64,000 nucleotides of DNA from Tetragonia tetragonoides (lineage: Eukaryota > Streptophyta > Magnoliopsida > Caryophyllales > Aizoaceae): positions 37,903,691 to 37,967,690 of the forward strand of contig CM076148.1 of assembly GCA_038025085.1 (NCBI GenBank). Reading direction: 5' to 3'. The position numbers were made by a program, and so were the translations under genes. This document shows, piece by piece, positions 1 to 11,825 of the stretch; positions within the stretch are counted from its first letter, which is position 1; each line of letters begins with the position of its first letter. The notes under the pieces were generated by a model. The model searched no databases and had not been told where the DNA came from. It worked only from the letters and a program-made list of their open reading frames with translations.

Positions 1-887
1 AATTACTACACAAAACAAACAAACAAAAAAATCCATCTTCATCTTTCACTATCTGCCTTAATATGGAGTTATTCACATAACTTTTAGCCTTCATGTGAAC
101 AACGATAAACATCGTCTATCGTTCAACCATCCTCCATATACAATTGAACAGCATAAAATATTGATACTATTACATCAACGACTTCTATCTCATTTTCGTT
201 AATCATAAAAAGCATAATAATCAACATACTTATTATCGATCTTTATTTGATTTCTCAGTATTGATCATTTTAGCTAGGAACACAAGATGTTGAAACAAAA
301 CTAATGAACTCATGATCAGATAAAAGTCTTTTCATTGTCTCTGGTCCAAGACATATGTCTAAGTCCACACTGCCGCCTCCTCCATGTCCTTGCATGGCAG
401 CGCAGTCAAATAGCCATCAAGGATGTTGGTGAATCCAGTCCGAACAGCGACTGCTCTACCTAACCCAAACTCTAGCTGATAAACCTCGAACCTTGGTGAA
501 CCGCCAATGATCACAAAAGTACTAGCGCTCGAAAATGAAAGTGGGCGAGGGGAATCCAAGGATCCTCAATAAAAGGCTGTAAGAATACACTACGAGCTTC
601 ATTGCCATCTTTGCTTGTTATGGCTTGGTTAAGCAACATGGCAGCGCAACCCAAACCATTGCTGAGCAACTCACCCACATTGGATGTTGGCATAGCACCA
701 GTAAGGAAATTTCCAATGTATTCGTTGGACAAAGATGGGTCTAAACGAGATCTCAGGTTGACAACTAATCTACATATTGTATCTTCATTTGAAGGTAGGT
801 TTCGTGCTCGAGTAATAGATTGCCATACTAGTGCTGATAACGCTTGAAATGATGAGATATTTACTTGTTTAACACCAGCAATGCTAC

Positions 888-2150
888 CTGGTTCAGTTAA
901 TTAACCAATGATTAATTGTATGAATAATCATAATCATAATATCTATATATTAGAGGCATTTTCTGACAGCATCGGAGGCGTCCACCTAAGCAACCATTGT
1001 AATAAAATTTTAAAATAAATATAAAATAGAAATATATGTTTTTGTATAGAATATATACTAAAGTTATACTTTCCTAAATCTTTAAAGAGTACACTATTAA
1101 TTAGAGGTTTTAGAATATGTACTAAAGTTGTACTTCCCTAAATCATTAAAGAGTAGACTATTAGATTTTAAAAAGCAAATAACTTTAGTTTCACTGCTTA
1201 AGAAATTAAATTTCTTACACCATTGGAACGAGTACGAAAAAACCTTTAAAATGAGACTCATTTGTAGTATGTTCGATTGATTTACATCATTAGATGCGTC
1301 CACCTAAAAAGGTAATCAGTAATTAGCTTGACAAGCTGACACAACTAAAGAGTTGCATGTAAAAATAAGAGAAAAGATATGTATATTAGTTATAAAAATT
1401 TAAAAAGCAATCTCAAGGTAAAAAATAATAAAAAGAGTATGTGTAGAATAAATAAATAAACAATGAATCTAAAATGATTTTAGGTCCAATCTTTAATAGT
1501 AAACTTTACAATTATCACGTATAATTTTATAACGGTACATAATATACTGATCCCCCATGTTATTTCGGGGTCCCAATTTATATTCCGTTCGACTTTATAA
1601 TTATTAATGTACTCCCTTCGGACCACAAATAAAATTACATTGGACTTTGTACGTTCTTCAAGGCAGTACTTTGACCGAATATAACTTTGAAAAAACAAGC
1701 AAGCATTGAAATATGTTTTGCTATTTTAATGTTTACGTCTAAAACTTCTTTATTTTTTGAAAAGTAGTAGTTATGTATACATTAGACATTTAAACTGATT
1801 TTACCATCAAAGAAGGATCATATCTTTGGAATGTTAGTTGTACACTTATACCAACTTAAGAGTATTGGCGTACCAATATCAAGCATACAAAGACTTTGAA
1901 ACTATTACCTAACATATCACATATGAGATGAGTTAATTAATAGTTAATTGATATTGATGATAATTGTTTAAATTAGATAAGATGCCCTATAAAGTTATAG
2001 TAATTTTATTATATGGCATCCATGATATTAAATGGATTATGTAAATATTTATCCATATATTACTAATACTTTTTCATAAGTGACAATTACACTTTGATTT
2101 TTTGATGACATTAATAATTACGTTATATTAGTATTATTGTATAATCACAG
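888..2150. other. AT-rich intron sequence with small duplications
   Basis: This is the distal part of the copy A intron. No coding sequence is visible. A ~48-bp direct duplication (about 1049-1102 and 1117-1163, sharing TACTAAAGTT and TTAAAGAGTA) lies between two copies of GCGTCCACCTAA near 981 and 1296, suggesting a degraded short element. A lone Stowaway-like end (ACTCCCTTCGGACC) lies near 1611 without a matching partner. Confidence 0.4.
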
Positions 2151-2151
2151 T

Positions 2152-2192
2152 CCGTGCAACGCACGGGTCATACTCACGGGCTTCCACCTAGT
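2152..2192 (+). mobile_element. Possible Helitron-like 3' terminus
   Basis: A perfect hairpin CCGTGC-AAC-GCACGG (2152-2166) is followed about 21 bases later by CTAG (2188-2191) and then T. Helitron 3' ends carry a GC-rich hairpin shortly before a CTRR end and insert at A/T. The hairpin-to-end distance is longer than the usual 10-12 bases and no 5' TC end was found, so this is only suggestive. Confidence 0.3.
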
Positions 2193-2223
2193 ATAGAAAA
2201 ATAAGCAGAAAGAATAAACTCTC

Positions 2224-3398
2224 AGGAGAAGTTTGGGCAAAAATGACACCCGAACCCGGGAAGCCGAAAACGTAGGCTATAATCCACGTTTCTTTAGCTC
2301 TCGAAAGGTCCCGGAACGAATGTGGATATTTTTACACCACGCGCATCGCAAGGGACGCTCGATCCTAGAGGACATGGGAGGCACTCTGGGTCCGTTATTG
2401 GGTATTTTATAGGCTTGTAAGGGCGTTTTTACGGAATACCAATGTAAGGGTCCGAACACATAAAACATGGGTGATATCAAAGTTTGGGGATCCTGATTAC
2501 CCTCCCGAGACACCGATGGTCCTCTAAGATCATGATAAACTCCCCAGAGAAGTTTGGGCAAATATGATACCTGGGCTCGGGAAGCCGAAAACGTATGTAG
2601 GCTATAATCCACGTGTTTTTGGCTCCTGGAGGCCCCGGAACGAAGGTGGATTTTTTTGCACCACATCGCAAGGACACCCGTAGGGGACATTGGAGGCACT
2701 CGGAGTCCGTTATTGGGTCCCTGATAGAGTGATAGTCTTGTAAGGGCATTTTTACGGAACACCAAAATAAGGGCCTGAACACCAAAAACATTGGTGATAT
2801 CAAAGTTCGGGGATCCTGATTACCCTCCCGGGGCACCGAGGATCCTTTAAGGTCATGATAGACCCCTCGGGAAAGTTTGGGCAAAAATGACACCCGCGCT
2901 CCAGGAAGCCGAAAACGTAGGGTATAATCCACGTTTTTTTGGCTCCCAGGAGGCCCCGGAACAAAGGTGAATATTTTTGCACCAAATCGCAAGGGAACCC
3001 GTATGGGAACATAAGAGGCACTCGGGGTCCGTTATTGAGTCAGTGATAAGCTTGTAAGGTTCGTTTTTACGGAACACCTATATAAGGGCATGAACACCGA
3101 AAACATGGGTGATATCAAAGTTCGGGGATCCTGATGACCCTCCCAAGACAACGAGGGTCCTCTAAGGTCATGATAAACCCGCCGAAATGTAGGCTATCCA
3201 CGTTTTTTGGATCCCGGAAGGTCCCGGAATAATGGTGGATAATTTCTGATCACATGGCATGGACACTCCTAAGGCCCATGGGAGGGCCCCGAGTCGCTTA
3301 TCCGGTCACTAATAGACTTGGAAGGGCGTTTTACGGGACACTAATGTAAGAATATGAACACCTAAAACATAAGTGATATCGAAATTCGGTGATCATAG
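2224..3398. repeat. ~320-bp tandem repeat array 1 (about 3.5 copies)
   Basis: The landmark GCCGAAAACGTAGGCTATAA recurs near 2263, 2584, 2910 and (degraded) 3181, giving periods of about 321, 326 and 271. Each unit also carries GGAACGAAGGTGGAT, a GCACCACATCGCAAGG-like block, GTTCGGGGATCCTGAT and AAGTTTGGGCAAAAATGACA in the same order. The array is GC-richer than its surroundings and lies entirely within the BAHD copy A intron. It is a diverged relative of the larger array at 22.2-29.0 kb. Confidence 0.88.
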
Positions 3399-4386
3399 TC
3401 AGTAACCCGTGGATAATTTAATTGGATTTTTCCATCAAATTCACCCGAAATTTAAGTATTCACCGGAGAAAATCTTCATTAAAATATTGAAATTGTTAAA
3501 AACGAGTAGTAGTAGTAGTAGTTATCTTGTACTGACTGTCATTGGCAGCACCACCACAAGAGTTGACGTAATTAGCATTGACCTTGGCCTTGAGCATTGC
3601 TATAGATTTAGCAGAGAAGTGAAAAATCCTTTTTCTAAGGCCAAGTTGAGCGACTTCATCAAATCGAGATATAAATTCTTCCGGTTTAAGGTACGGGAGC
3701 TTAATGATCGGAGCATATCCATTAGGAAATGGAGGTTTAAAGATAGGCATGTTAGTAATAGTAATAATGTTATTACCATCCAATAATGAACTTGATGAAA
3801 ATGATGATGATTTCATGAAAATTTCTGACAACGCATTTAGGAAAAACGTTAAAGAGGAACCATCTCCAACACAATGGTTCATTGAAAACCCAGTAAAGAC
3901 CCCATCAGCTAACTCAGTGACTTGAACAGATAACAAAGGCCTTGTGTGACCATCGTGATTAACAAGCCATTCACCAAGATCAAAGAATAATCGGACAATG
4001 CTCGGGACATCTCCATTGGAGGATGAGCCTAGGACAATGTCGGAAACCGTTACGTCGAGGGCGGTTGCGCTCATGAGCCTTGCCCCGGGCCCTTTGTTGC
4101 AATCGATGTATATCCAACATGAGTGCTCTTTTTCGTAGACCTCGGTCGAAAGCCGCCCGGCAAGCGGGTAGAAATGGACTAGAGCATGAGATAGGGAGAC
4201 TTTGAGTTTGTGTAATAGAGAAGAAATGGTAATTGTGGTGGTGTTAGTGAAGAGGAGACCTCTTTGCATATAGGCTAAGGATAACATGGTTACATCACCA
4301 GGACCTAAGTAATAAGGTAACCTGTGCTTTTCATCATTGATGATTGGTTTGATGAAGCATTCTGAAATAAGCTTAACTTGGGACAT

Positions 4387-4991
4387 GATGAATAGTGTAG
4401 GATTAATAATATGTTGATCAATTGTTGTCTATGGATTAATAACTACGTATTGTTTGTGGCGATATGATACAATCATATATACATATGTTATAAAAATATG
4501 AGTATATAAATGTGTTAGATGTTGTTACAACCAAATCCAAGGATTTGGGGATATAACCTTAGAGAATGATATTTATCCATATTTAGGATATATATTATGT
4601 TTACATATGTAGGAGATTATGTTTATATATCTAGGAGAATGGGTGGTTTCTGTAGATAGTTATCCTTTTAGTTCAGTTAAATCTGTTAAGTAGAGTGGTA
4701 TCGTGTCTGTTCAAATCAAGCATGATCTCGTACGTATCCGTTCAGTGATTTGAAGTTAAGTTCCCTTAAAAAAAAATAAAGTTTAAAAAGTTTGGTCTCA
4801 GAATTCGAAATCTTTAGAGTTAAGCCATGTTTAGAACACCGATAATCATCTATTGTTCAATCATTCTTGTACGATTAAAGAACACAAAGTAACAATACTG
4901 TACTAGTACATCAACAACATCTAATTCAATTTCGTTAATCATAAAAGAATAATAATCAACCGATTTCTTCATTTGGTTTCTTCAGTATTGA
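4387..4991. other. Intergenic spacer between the two BAHD copies
   Basis: This 600-bp spacer joins the 3' end of copy B to the 5' end of copy A. It is AT-rich. On the minus strand a TATATA-rich stretch around 4480-4515 lies about 100 bases upstream of the copy A start and could hold its TATA box. An ATCCAAGGAT palindrome near 4530 is the only other local structure seen. Confidence 0.4.
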
Positions 4992-5658
4992 TCATTTCAG
5001 TTTAGGATATATACAAGGTGTTGAGACAAAACTCATAAACTCGTGATTAGATAAAAGTCGATCCATTGTCTTTAGTCTAAGAGATATGTCTAAGTCCACA
5101 CTACCGCCTCCTCCTTGTCCTGGCATGGCATTCACATGTCCATCAAACATGTGGGTGAATCCAGTCCGAACAGCGACTGCTCTACCTAACCCAAACTCTG
5201 GCTGATACGCCTCAAACCTTGGTGAAGCGCCAATCGTCACAAAAGTACTAGCGCTCGCACACAAAAGGGGGCGAGGAATCCAAGGATCCTCAACGAAAGG
5301 CCGTAAGAATACACTACGAGCTGCATTGTCATCTTTGCTTGCTATTGTTTGGTTAAGCAACATGGCAGCGTAACCCAGACCATTGTCGTTGAGCAACTCA
5401 CCGGCCTTGGATGTTGGCATGGCACCAGTAAGGAAATTTCCAAAATATTCATTGATAAGGGTGGGTTTAAACGAGGCCTTAGGTTGACAGCTAGTCTACA
5501 TACTGTAACTTCATTTGAAGGTAGGTTTCGTGCTCGAGTAATGGATTGCCATACTAGTGCCGATAACGCCTGAAAGGATGAGATGCTTACTTGATTAACA
5601 CCAGCAATACTACCTGGTGCAGAAAATTAGCCAATGATTAATTGTGGGAATAATATAG

Positions 5659-6399
5659 TGTTGGTAATGCAAAGTCTTTTGGAAGCCATTGTTTAAATTT
5701 AAGCTTGTGTTCTTCGGTCTTTCTCTTTCTTGTTTTGAGTATGTGAAATGCTAGTGTCCCACATTGGAAAACCAAAGAAGCTTTGAAGAGTTTATAACTA
5801 AAGGGCTTCCTTTATTTGTTTAAAGAACTACTCCCTATGGATTGGGCTAGAGTTTGGCTTCCCTACGTGTGCGCCGCCATCCGTCCGGTTTGCATGCGCG
5901 TCGCGGTGTGGTGTGGCCGATCTTTTTGGGCAAAGTTTATTCGAGAGTCCAATTTTTATGAGACTCTTCGATTGACAAAGTCCAATCCACGTTTGTTATT
6001 TTTGTTTGAACGTTTCAAACCTGTTTGCAACGTTCCCTGATTTCACTCCTCCATTATCTCAGTGGTTATTGAAAGAAACTGCCTCCTTTCTTGTTAATAA
6101 ATATCGTTCTTTTCAGCAGTTTTGAGATACACAGAAAACTTCTTCCCTCCCAAGTTTTTCTCTCTGGTTCTGAGCATATTTTTTCGAGTTCCATCTTTTG
6201 TAAACCGAGTGCACTGTTTACAGAGGCGCTGTGTAACCTTGAGGGGCGACGTCTATACTTTTGCACCGTGATCAGGACGAATTTCGCTTCTAAGGCAGTG
6301 ATTCCATCACGGCACAACTTACATCAAATTTATATTCGCCCAACATTCCTTAAATTATTTCCTACTGTTTTTTGTTTCAGTGACAAATATTTACAAACA
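5659..6399 (+). repeat. 5' LTR of the Copia element
   Basis: 741 bp, TG...CA ends, with an imperfect inverted TGTTGGTAA/TTACAAACA terminus (one mismatch relative to the 3' LTR end). It carries a 4-base GAAA insertion near 6081 and several C-to-T/G-to-A differences in the GC-rich patch around 5865-5915 compared with the 3' LTR. Confidence 0.93.
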
Positions 6400-6448
6400 C
6401 TTTAGAAGCGAAATTTTTTTTGTCACTGGTTATTTTCCTATCCATAGA

Positions 6449-9400
6449 ATGGCTCTCTCCATCAACAAATTAATCCCTGACCTTTCCAAAATCGAACAAC
6501 TAGATGGCAACAATTACAAACGTTGGTCGCAGAGGATGCTAATCTTCTTTGAACAACTTGATGTTGATTATGTTCTCTTCAACGACCCACCAAAGGCCAC
6601 TGTTGTTGCTAGTTCTGTTGTTGTCACTATTTCGGATACTACTCCAGACCCGAAGAAGGACAAAGGGAAAGTTGTTGATCAAAACCTGGCACTCAGATAC
6701 GAAAAGGATAACAAAACTGCTAGAGGTCAATTACTCAGTCACATGTCCAACCCTGTCTTTGATTTGTTTATCAAAAACAAGTCTGCCAAATCCATATGGG
6801 AGACGCTGGAGAAAAAGTATGGTGCTGACGATGCTGAAAAACGCAAGTATGTGACTGGAGATTGGCTTCGTTTCCAGATGGTGGACAACAAACCAATCAT
6901 GCCTCAAGTTCATGAGTATGAACACCTTGTTGCTGACATACTGTTAGAAGGCATGCATATGTGTGAAGTACTGCAAGCTAATGTCCTCATTGAGAAACTT
7001 CCTGATTCTCGGTCCAACTACCGCAACTCTCTCAAACACAAGAAAAGGGACATTAAGCTTGAAGAACTGATCAGCCACATGAAGATAGAGGAAGCAAACA
7101 GACTGAAGGATAAGGGTTCCTCTGCTGTCAATGAACTTGCTGTTAAGGCTAACATTGTTGAGTCTTCTGTTTCTAAAATTGACAGGTACAACAAGAACAA
7201 TTCTGGAAAACTGAACCAGAAAAAACTAGGAGTCCACAACAGCAAGTTTGGAATGAAGAAAGGCTCCAAGGAGAAAGGCAAAGGCGGAGGATGCTATGTG
7301 TGCGGTAAACCTAGACACAGGGCACACCAATGCTACAGCCGCGCTGATGCACCCAAAAACCCCATCAAAAAGGAGAACAACAAACCCCAAGCAAATCTGG
7401 CTGAGGAAGATGAAGTTATTGCTGCTGTTGTCTCCGAAGTGAACCTGGTCGGGAACAAAGTTGAATGGATTGTTGACACAGGAGCAACCAAACACTTCTG
7501 TTCAAACCGAGAGATGTTCCTGGAGTTCGAAAAGGCTGCTGAAGGTGAACAGGTTTACATGGGTAACTCCAGCAGCTCGGAGGTTTTTGGTAAAGGAAAA
7601 ATTTTACTTAAATTAAATTCTGGAAAAACTTTATCTTTGCAGTGTTCTGTATGTGCCTTCTCTTCGCAGGAACCTAATCTCTAGTGCTCTCCTTAACAAT
7701 GCAGGGGTGAAGTTAGTTTTTGAAGCTGATAAATTAGTGCTAACTAGAAACGGGGATTTTGTGGGGAAGGGCTACATGTCGGGGGGACTTTTTGTTTTGG
7801 ATTCTGTTGTTGTAGCTAATAAAGCTTCCTCTTCTGCTTATTTCGTTGAGTCTTATGATATTTGGCATGCTAGATTAGGTCACGTGAATTCTAGTTCTAT
7901 AAAACGCATGCAAAATATAGAACTAATTCCTAACCTAGCTAATAATGGACTCGATAAATGTGAAATCTGTGTTGAGGCAAAGTATGCAAAGAAACCTTTT
8001 AAGTCTGTAACTGAAAGGAAAACTGAACTGTTAGAATTAATTCATTCAGACTTAGCAGACTTTAAGAACACCAAAAGCAGAGGTGGTAAACACTATTACG
8101 TTACTTTTGTAGATGAACATTCGAGATATACTAAAGTATATCTTCTACGAACTAAAGATGAGGCAGAACAAAAGTTTATGATCTTTAAAGCCGAAGTAGA
8201 AAATCAGTTAGACCGTAAGATTAAAAGACTTAGGTCCGATAGAGGTGGAGAATATGGTACAAACTTCCTTAGGGATGTATGTGAGAAAAATGGAATTATC
8301 CATGAGACGTCACCCCCCTATACTCCACAATCAAATGGAGTAGCTGAACGGAAAAACAGACTTAAGGACATGATGAATGCAATGCTAATTAGTTCTGGTT
8401 TATCCAGTGATATGTGGGGGGAGGCTATACTTTCTGCGAACCATATTCTTAACAGAGTAACTCATAAAAAATTAGACAAGACCCCTTACGAACTTTGAAA
8501 GGGCTACGCGCCCAACCTTAAATACTTGAGAGTGTGGGGGTGTTTAGCTAAAGTTGGGTTACCTGACTTTAAGCGTAAAAACATTGGACCTAAGACTATT
8601 GATGCTATTTTTGTTGGATATGCTGAAAATAGTGCTGTATATAGATTTCTATGTCTTTCTGATCGTTCTATGTGTGAATCAAAAGGTGCTGAATTCTTTG
8701 AGAATGTATTTCCATTAAAGAAAACTGTTGTTTCCCATGAGAATGTGCCTGCTGGTTTGCATCTTTATCTGTATCTGTGTCCCCCTCCTTTGTTCCTTAT
8801 ACTGTAAATGAACCTAGGAGGAGTAAAAGGCGTAGAACGGAAACCAATCTTGGTCCCGATTTTGTGACATCCTTTTTAGTAGAACTCACAGATGTTAATA
8901 AACTAGATGAACTAATTGTGTGTCTTCACATGTTAGAGGATGATCCTAAGACATATGAAGAAGCCATGAGTTCTATAGACGCTATTTTTTAGAAAGATGC
9001 TGTTAATAGTGAGATAGAGTCGATAATGTCTAATCACACTTGGGAACTAGTAGACTTGCCTAAAGGTAGTAAAGCCATTGGTTGTAAGTGGATCTTTAAG
9101 AAGAAACTTAAAATAGATGGTACCGTGGAAAGATTTAAGGCAAGACTTGTGATTAAAGGGTTCACACAAAAATTTGGTGTAGACTTCTTTTATACATACT
9201 CACCTGTAACTAAGATCGCCATGATTCGTGCTTTGTTTGCTTTGGCCTCTATTCACGATTTAATTATTCATCAAATGGATGTTAAAACGGCCTTTTTAAA
9301 TGGTGACTTAGAAGAAGAAATTTATATGGTGCAGCCTCCAGGATTTGTAGTTCCTGGACAAGAGCAAAAAGTATGTAGGGTTAAGAAGTCTTTGTATGGT

Positions 9401-10479
9401 CTAAAGCAAGCTCCAAAACAGTGGTTTGAAAAGTTTCATAAAACCATACTTGATTTTGGGTTTGTAGCTAATGGGTCTGACACTTGTGTGTACTCAAAGA
9501 TGTTTGGTAAAGATTGTGTGATTATTTGCCTGTATATCGATGACATGTTATTGTTTGGTACACACATAGATGTTATAAATGAAACTAAGAGTTTTTTGTC
9601 CTCTCGTTTTGAAATGAAAAACTTAGGTGAAGTAGATGTAATTTTGGGTGTTAAGGTCATAAAACACCATAAAGGCTTCACTTTGTCTCAATCACATTAC
9701 GTAGAGAAAATATTAAAAAAGTTTAATAGCTTTGATGTAGTGCCAGTAAAAACTCCATATGATGCCAGCATACCTTTATGTAAAAATAAAGGAAATAGTG
9801 TATCACAACCTGATTATGCTAAAATAATTGGAAGTTTAATGTTTCTAATGAATTACACTCGGCCCGATATTGCCTATGCTGTAAGTAGACTTAGTCGTTA
9901 TACCCATAACCCTAGCAGAGATCATTGGATTGCTCTTAGGAGACTTCTAAAATACCTAAAAGGTACCTTTGATTGGATTACACTTTGTTGGGTATCCCGG
10001 GGTTTTAGAGGGGTATTGTGATGCTAATTGGGTAATCGATAACGACGAGGTAAGCTCCACTAGTGGATATGTGTTTACATTAGGTGGTTCTGCAATATCT
10101 TGGAAGTCTGCTAAACAGACTTGTATAGCTCGATCCACTATGGAATCCGAGTTTATAGCACTTGACTTAGCGGGTCAAGAGGCCGAGTGGTTAAGAAATT
10201 TACTGGCTGATGTCCCATTGTGAGGGAGACCAACTCCCCCAGTTTCTCTACTATGTGACTCACAGTCTGCCATGTGTGTTGCCAAGAACAAAGTTTATAA
10301 TGGCAAGAAAAGACACATTCGTATTAGACATGATGCTGTGAGGTTATTAATTGAGACGGGCGTACTCAACTATGGAGTATGTTAGGTCCGAAAGGAACAT
10401 AGCAGACTCATTAACTAAAGGACTAAGTAGAAAAGTGGTCCTAGATTCGTCAAGGGGAATGGGGCTAAAGTCTTGCTAG
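6449..10479 (+). pseudogene. Copia gag-pol polyprotein, defective
   Basis: Start ATG at 6449 (MALSINKLIPDLS). Gag has the LDGNNYKRW motif. A CCHC knuckle (CYVCGKPRHRAHQC) lies near 7291-7335 and the protease motif WIVDTGATKHFCS near 7465-7503. The integrase has DIWHARLGH, CEICVEAK and the D,D,E residues in HSDL, SDRGGEY and VAERKNR (about 7858-8360). RT carries YIDDM near 9534, and RNase H has CDANW near 10018 and ARSTMESEF near 10127. The final codon is TAG at 10477-10479. Breaks: frame changes near 7610-7645, 8780, 9975 and 10365, and in-frame stops at 8496 (TGA), 8990 (TAG) and 10221 (TGA). It encodes no complete polyprotein. Confidence 0.93.
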
Positions 10480-10591
10480 ATGAGGAATCCATGGTTGACA
10501 CCCATCTTGTTCATGCAAGAATAGTGGTCAAACGAAGTCGTGGAAAGACTCATATTTGTACACTATTTCCCATTCCTGTGACATATGTACA

Positions 10592-10775
10592 TGTGAGGTT
10601 GAGCCTTGAGCTCTTAATGAATTCATAGCCCTAATGTTGGGTGGTCCTATTTGAGACAGACTTGATGGATTCACCGTTGATTTGAGAGGTTGAGCATATT
10701 TAATTCTCTTAATGATTTCATAGCCCTTATTTGCGTGGTCTATGTATTGAGATAAACTTGATGAAGTCACCTACG
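10592..10775 (+). repeat. ~92-bp tandem duplication in the Copia 3' untranslated region
   Basis: Two imperfect copies begin GAGGTTGAGC (10592 and about 10685) and share CTCTTAATGA, TCATAGCCCT and ACTTGATG(G/A)A in order. They lie between the last pol codon and the polypurine tract, where Copia elements often carry repeats or accessory sequence. Confidence 0.7.
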
Positions 10776-11070
10776 TGAGTGTGAAGGGTTGGCCTCCTTC
10801 TAAGAAAGACTATGGGTTGTCTTTCTTGAGCACTCATGAGCATCCCAAGGATACTTGGCTATTGTATGTTGCTTTTATCGCGGAACTCGTAAATTCTAAG
10901 GTGAGATATGTGTTATTAGGATTTGTTCTCAAATCGTGGAAGTTCCAAATTCGTTCACTTCCGTGATGAGGGAACTACCTAATTTTCACTATGTGTTGGT
11001 TCTATCGTAAGACACCAACATTTAAGTGTCAAACCTTTCCTATGCTCAGAACCATTGTTTTTCCTTTGCA

Positions 11071-11082
11071 TTAGTGGGGGAT
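11071..11082 (+). promoter_or_regulatory. Polypurine tract of the Copia element
   Basis: The sequence TTAGTGGGGGAT directly abuts the 3' LTR start TGTTGG, the expected position and composition for the plus-strand primer tract. Confidence 0.75.
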
Positions 11083-11825
11083 TGTTGGTAATGCAAAGTC
11101 TTTTGGAAGCCATTGTTTAAATTTAAGCTTGTGTTCTTTGGTCTTTCTCTTTCTTGTTTTGGGTATGTGAAATGCTAGTGTCCCACATTGGAAAACCAAA
11201 GAAGCTTTGAAGGGTTTATAACTAAAGGGCTTCCTTTATTTGTTTGAAGAACTACCCTCTATGGATTGGGCTAGAGTTGGGCTTCCCCACGCGCGCGCTG
11301 CCGCCGCCGTCCGTCCGGTTCGCACGCGCGTCGCGGTGTGGTGTGGCCCATCTTTTTGGGCAAAGTTTATTCGAGAGTCTAGTTTTTATGAGACTCTTCG
11401 ATTGACAAAGTCCAATTCACATTTTTTATTTTTGTTTGAACGTTTCAAACCTGTTTGCAACGTTCCCTAATTTCACTCCTCCATTATCTCAGTGGTTATT
11501 GAAACTGCCTCCTTTCTTGTTAATAAATATCGTTCTTTTCAGCAGTTTTGAGATACACAGAAAACTTCTTCTCTCCCAAGTTTTTCTCTCTGGTTCTGAG
11601 CATATTTTTTCGATCCATCTTTTGTAAACCGAGTACACTGTTTACAGAGGCGCTGTGTAACCTTGGGGGGCGATGTCTATACTGATTTGCACCGTGATCA
11701 GGACGAATTTCACTTCTAAGGCAGTGATTCCATCAGGCCACAGATTACATCAAATTTATATTCGCCCAACATTCCTCAAATTATTTCCTACTGTTTTTTG
11801 TTTCAGTGACAAATATTTACCAACA
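11083..11825 (+). repeat. 3' LTR of the Copia element
   Basis: 743 bp, beginning TGTTGGTAATGC and ending TTACCAACA (a perfect 9-bp terminal inverted repeat), followed by the TATAG target duplication at 11826-11830. Confidence 0.93.

Larger units (their letters stand above)
270..4386 (-). pseudogene. BAHD acyltransferase copy A (EPS1/At3g50280-like), disrupted in exon 2
   Basis: BAHD enzymes transfer acyl groups from acyl-CoA to alcohols or amines in the cytosol. Exon 1 runs 4386 to 3537. It opens with MSQVKLISECFIKP, the N-terminus typical of the At3g50280/EPS1-like clade, and keeps the catalytic HxxxD as HCVGD within SMNHCVGDGSS. The splice donor is GTCAGT and the 2.6-kb intron is phase 1. 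Exon 2 runs 887 to about 270, starting GSIAGVKQ-like after the acceptor CAG, with a SALVW block and the C-terminal motif as EFGLG instead of the usual DFGWG. Against copy B, exon 2 shows about 2 extra bases near 545-555 (WIP/RPL junction) and a 1-base loss near 392, so the reading frame is lost before the C-terminal motif. Exon 1 is uninterrupted. It is either a young pseudogene or contains assembly errors. The substrate cannot be predicted. Confidence 0.82.
5659..11825 (+). mobile_element. Full-length Ty1/Copia LTR retrotransposon
   Basis: The element has two ~740-bp LTRs beginning TGTTGGTAA and ending TTAC(C/A)AACA, flanked by identical 5-bp target duplications TATAG (5654-5658 and 11826-11830). 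The internal order is gag, zinc knuckle, protease, integrase, reverse transcriptase, RNase H, which is the Copia order. It sits in the BAHD copy B intron, antisense to that gene. The LTRs differ at a few dozen positions plus small indels, so it is not a very recent insertion. No canonical primer-binding site (TGG...) follows the 5' LTR. The coding region is broken, so the element is non-autonomous. Confidence 0.95.

Noticed and set aside
2277..3077. Overlapping minus-strand ORFs of 73-171 codons in array 1
   Set aside because: They repeat with the ~320-bp unit, overlap in several frames and have no domain. They are stop-poor stretches of a GC-rich satellite.
6066..6405. ORFs inside the 5' LTR
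   Set aside because: The LTR is non-coding; the same frames recur, damaged, in the 3' LTR.
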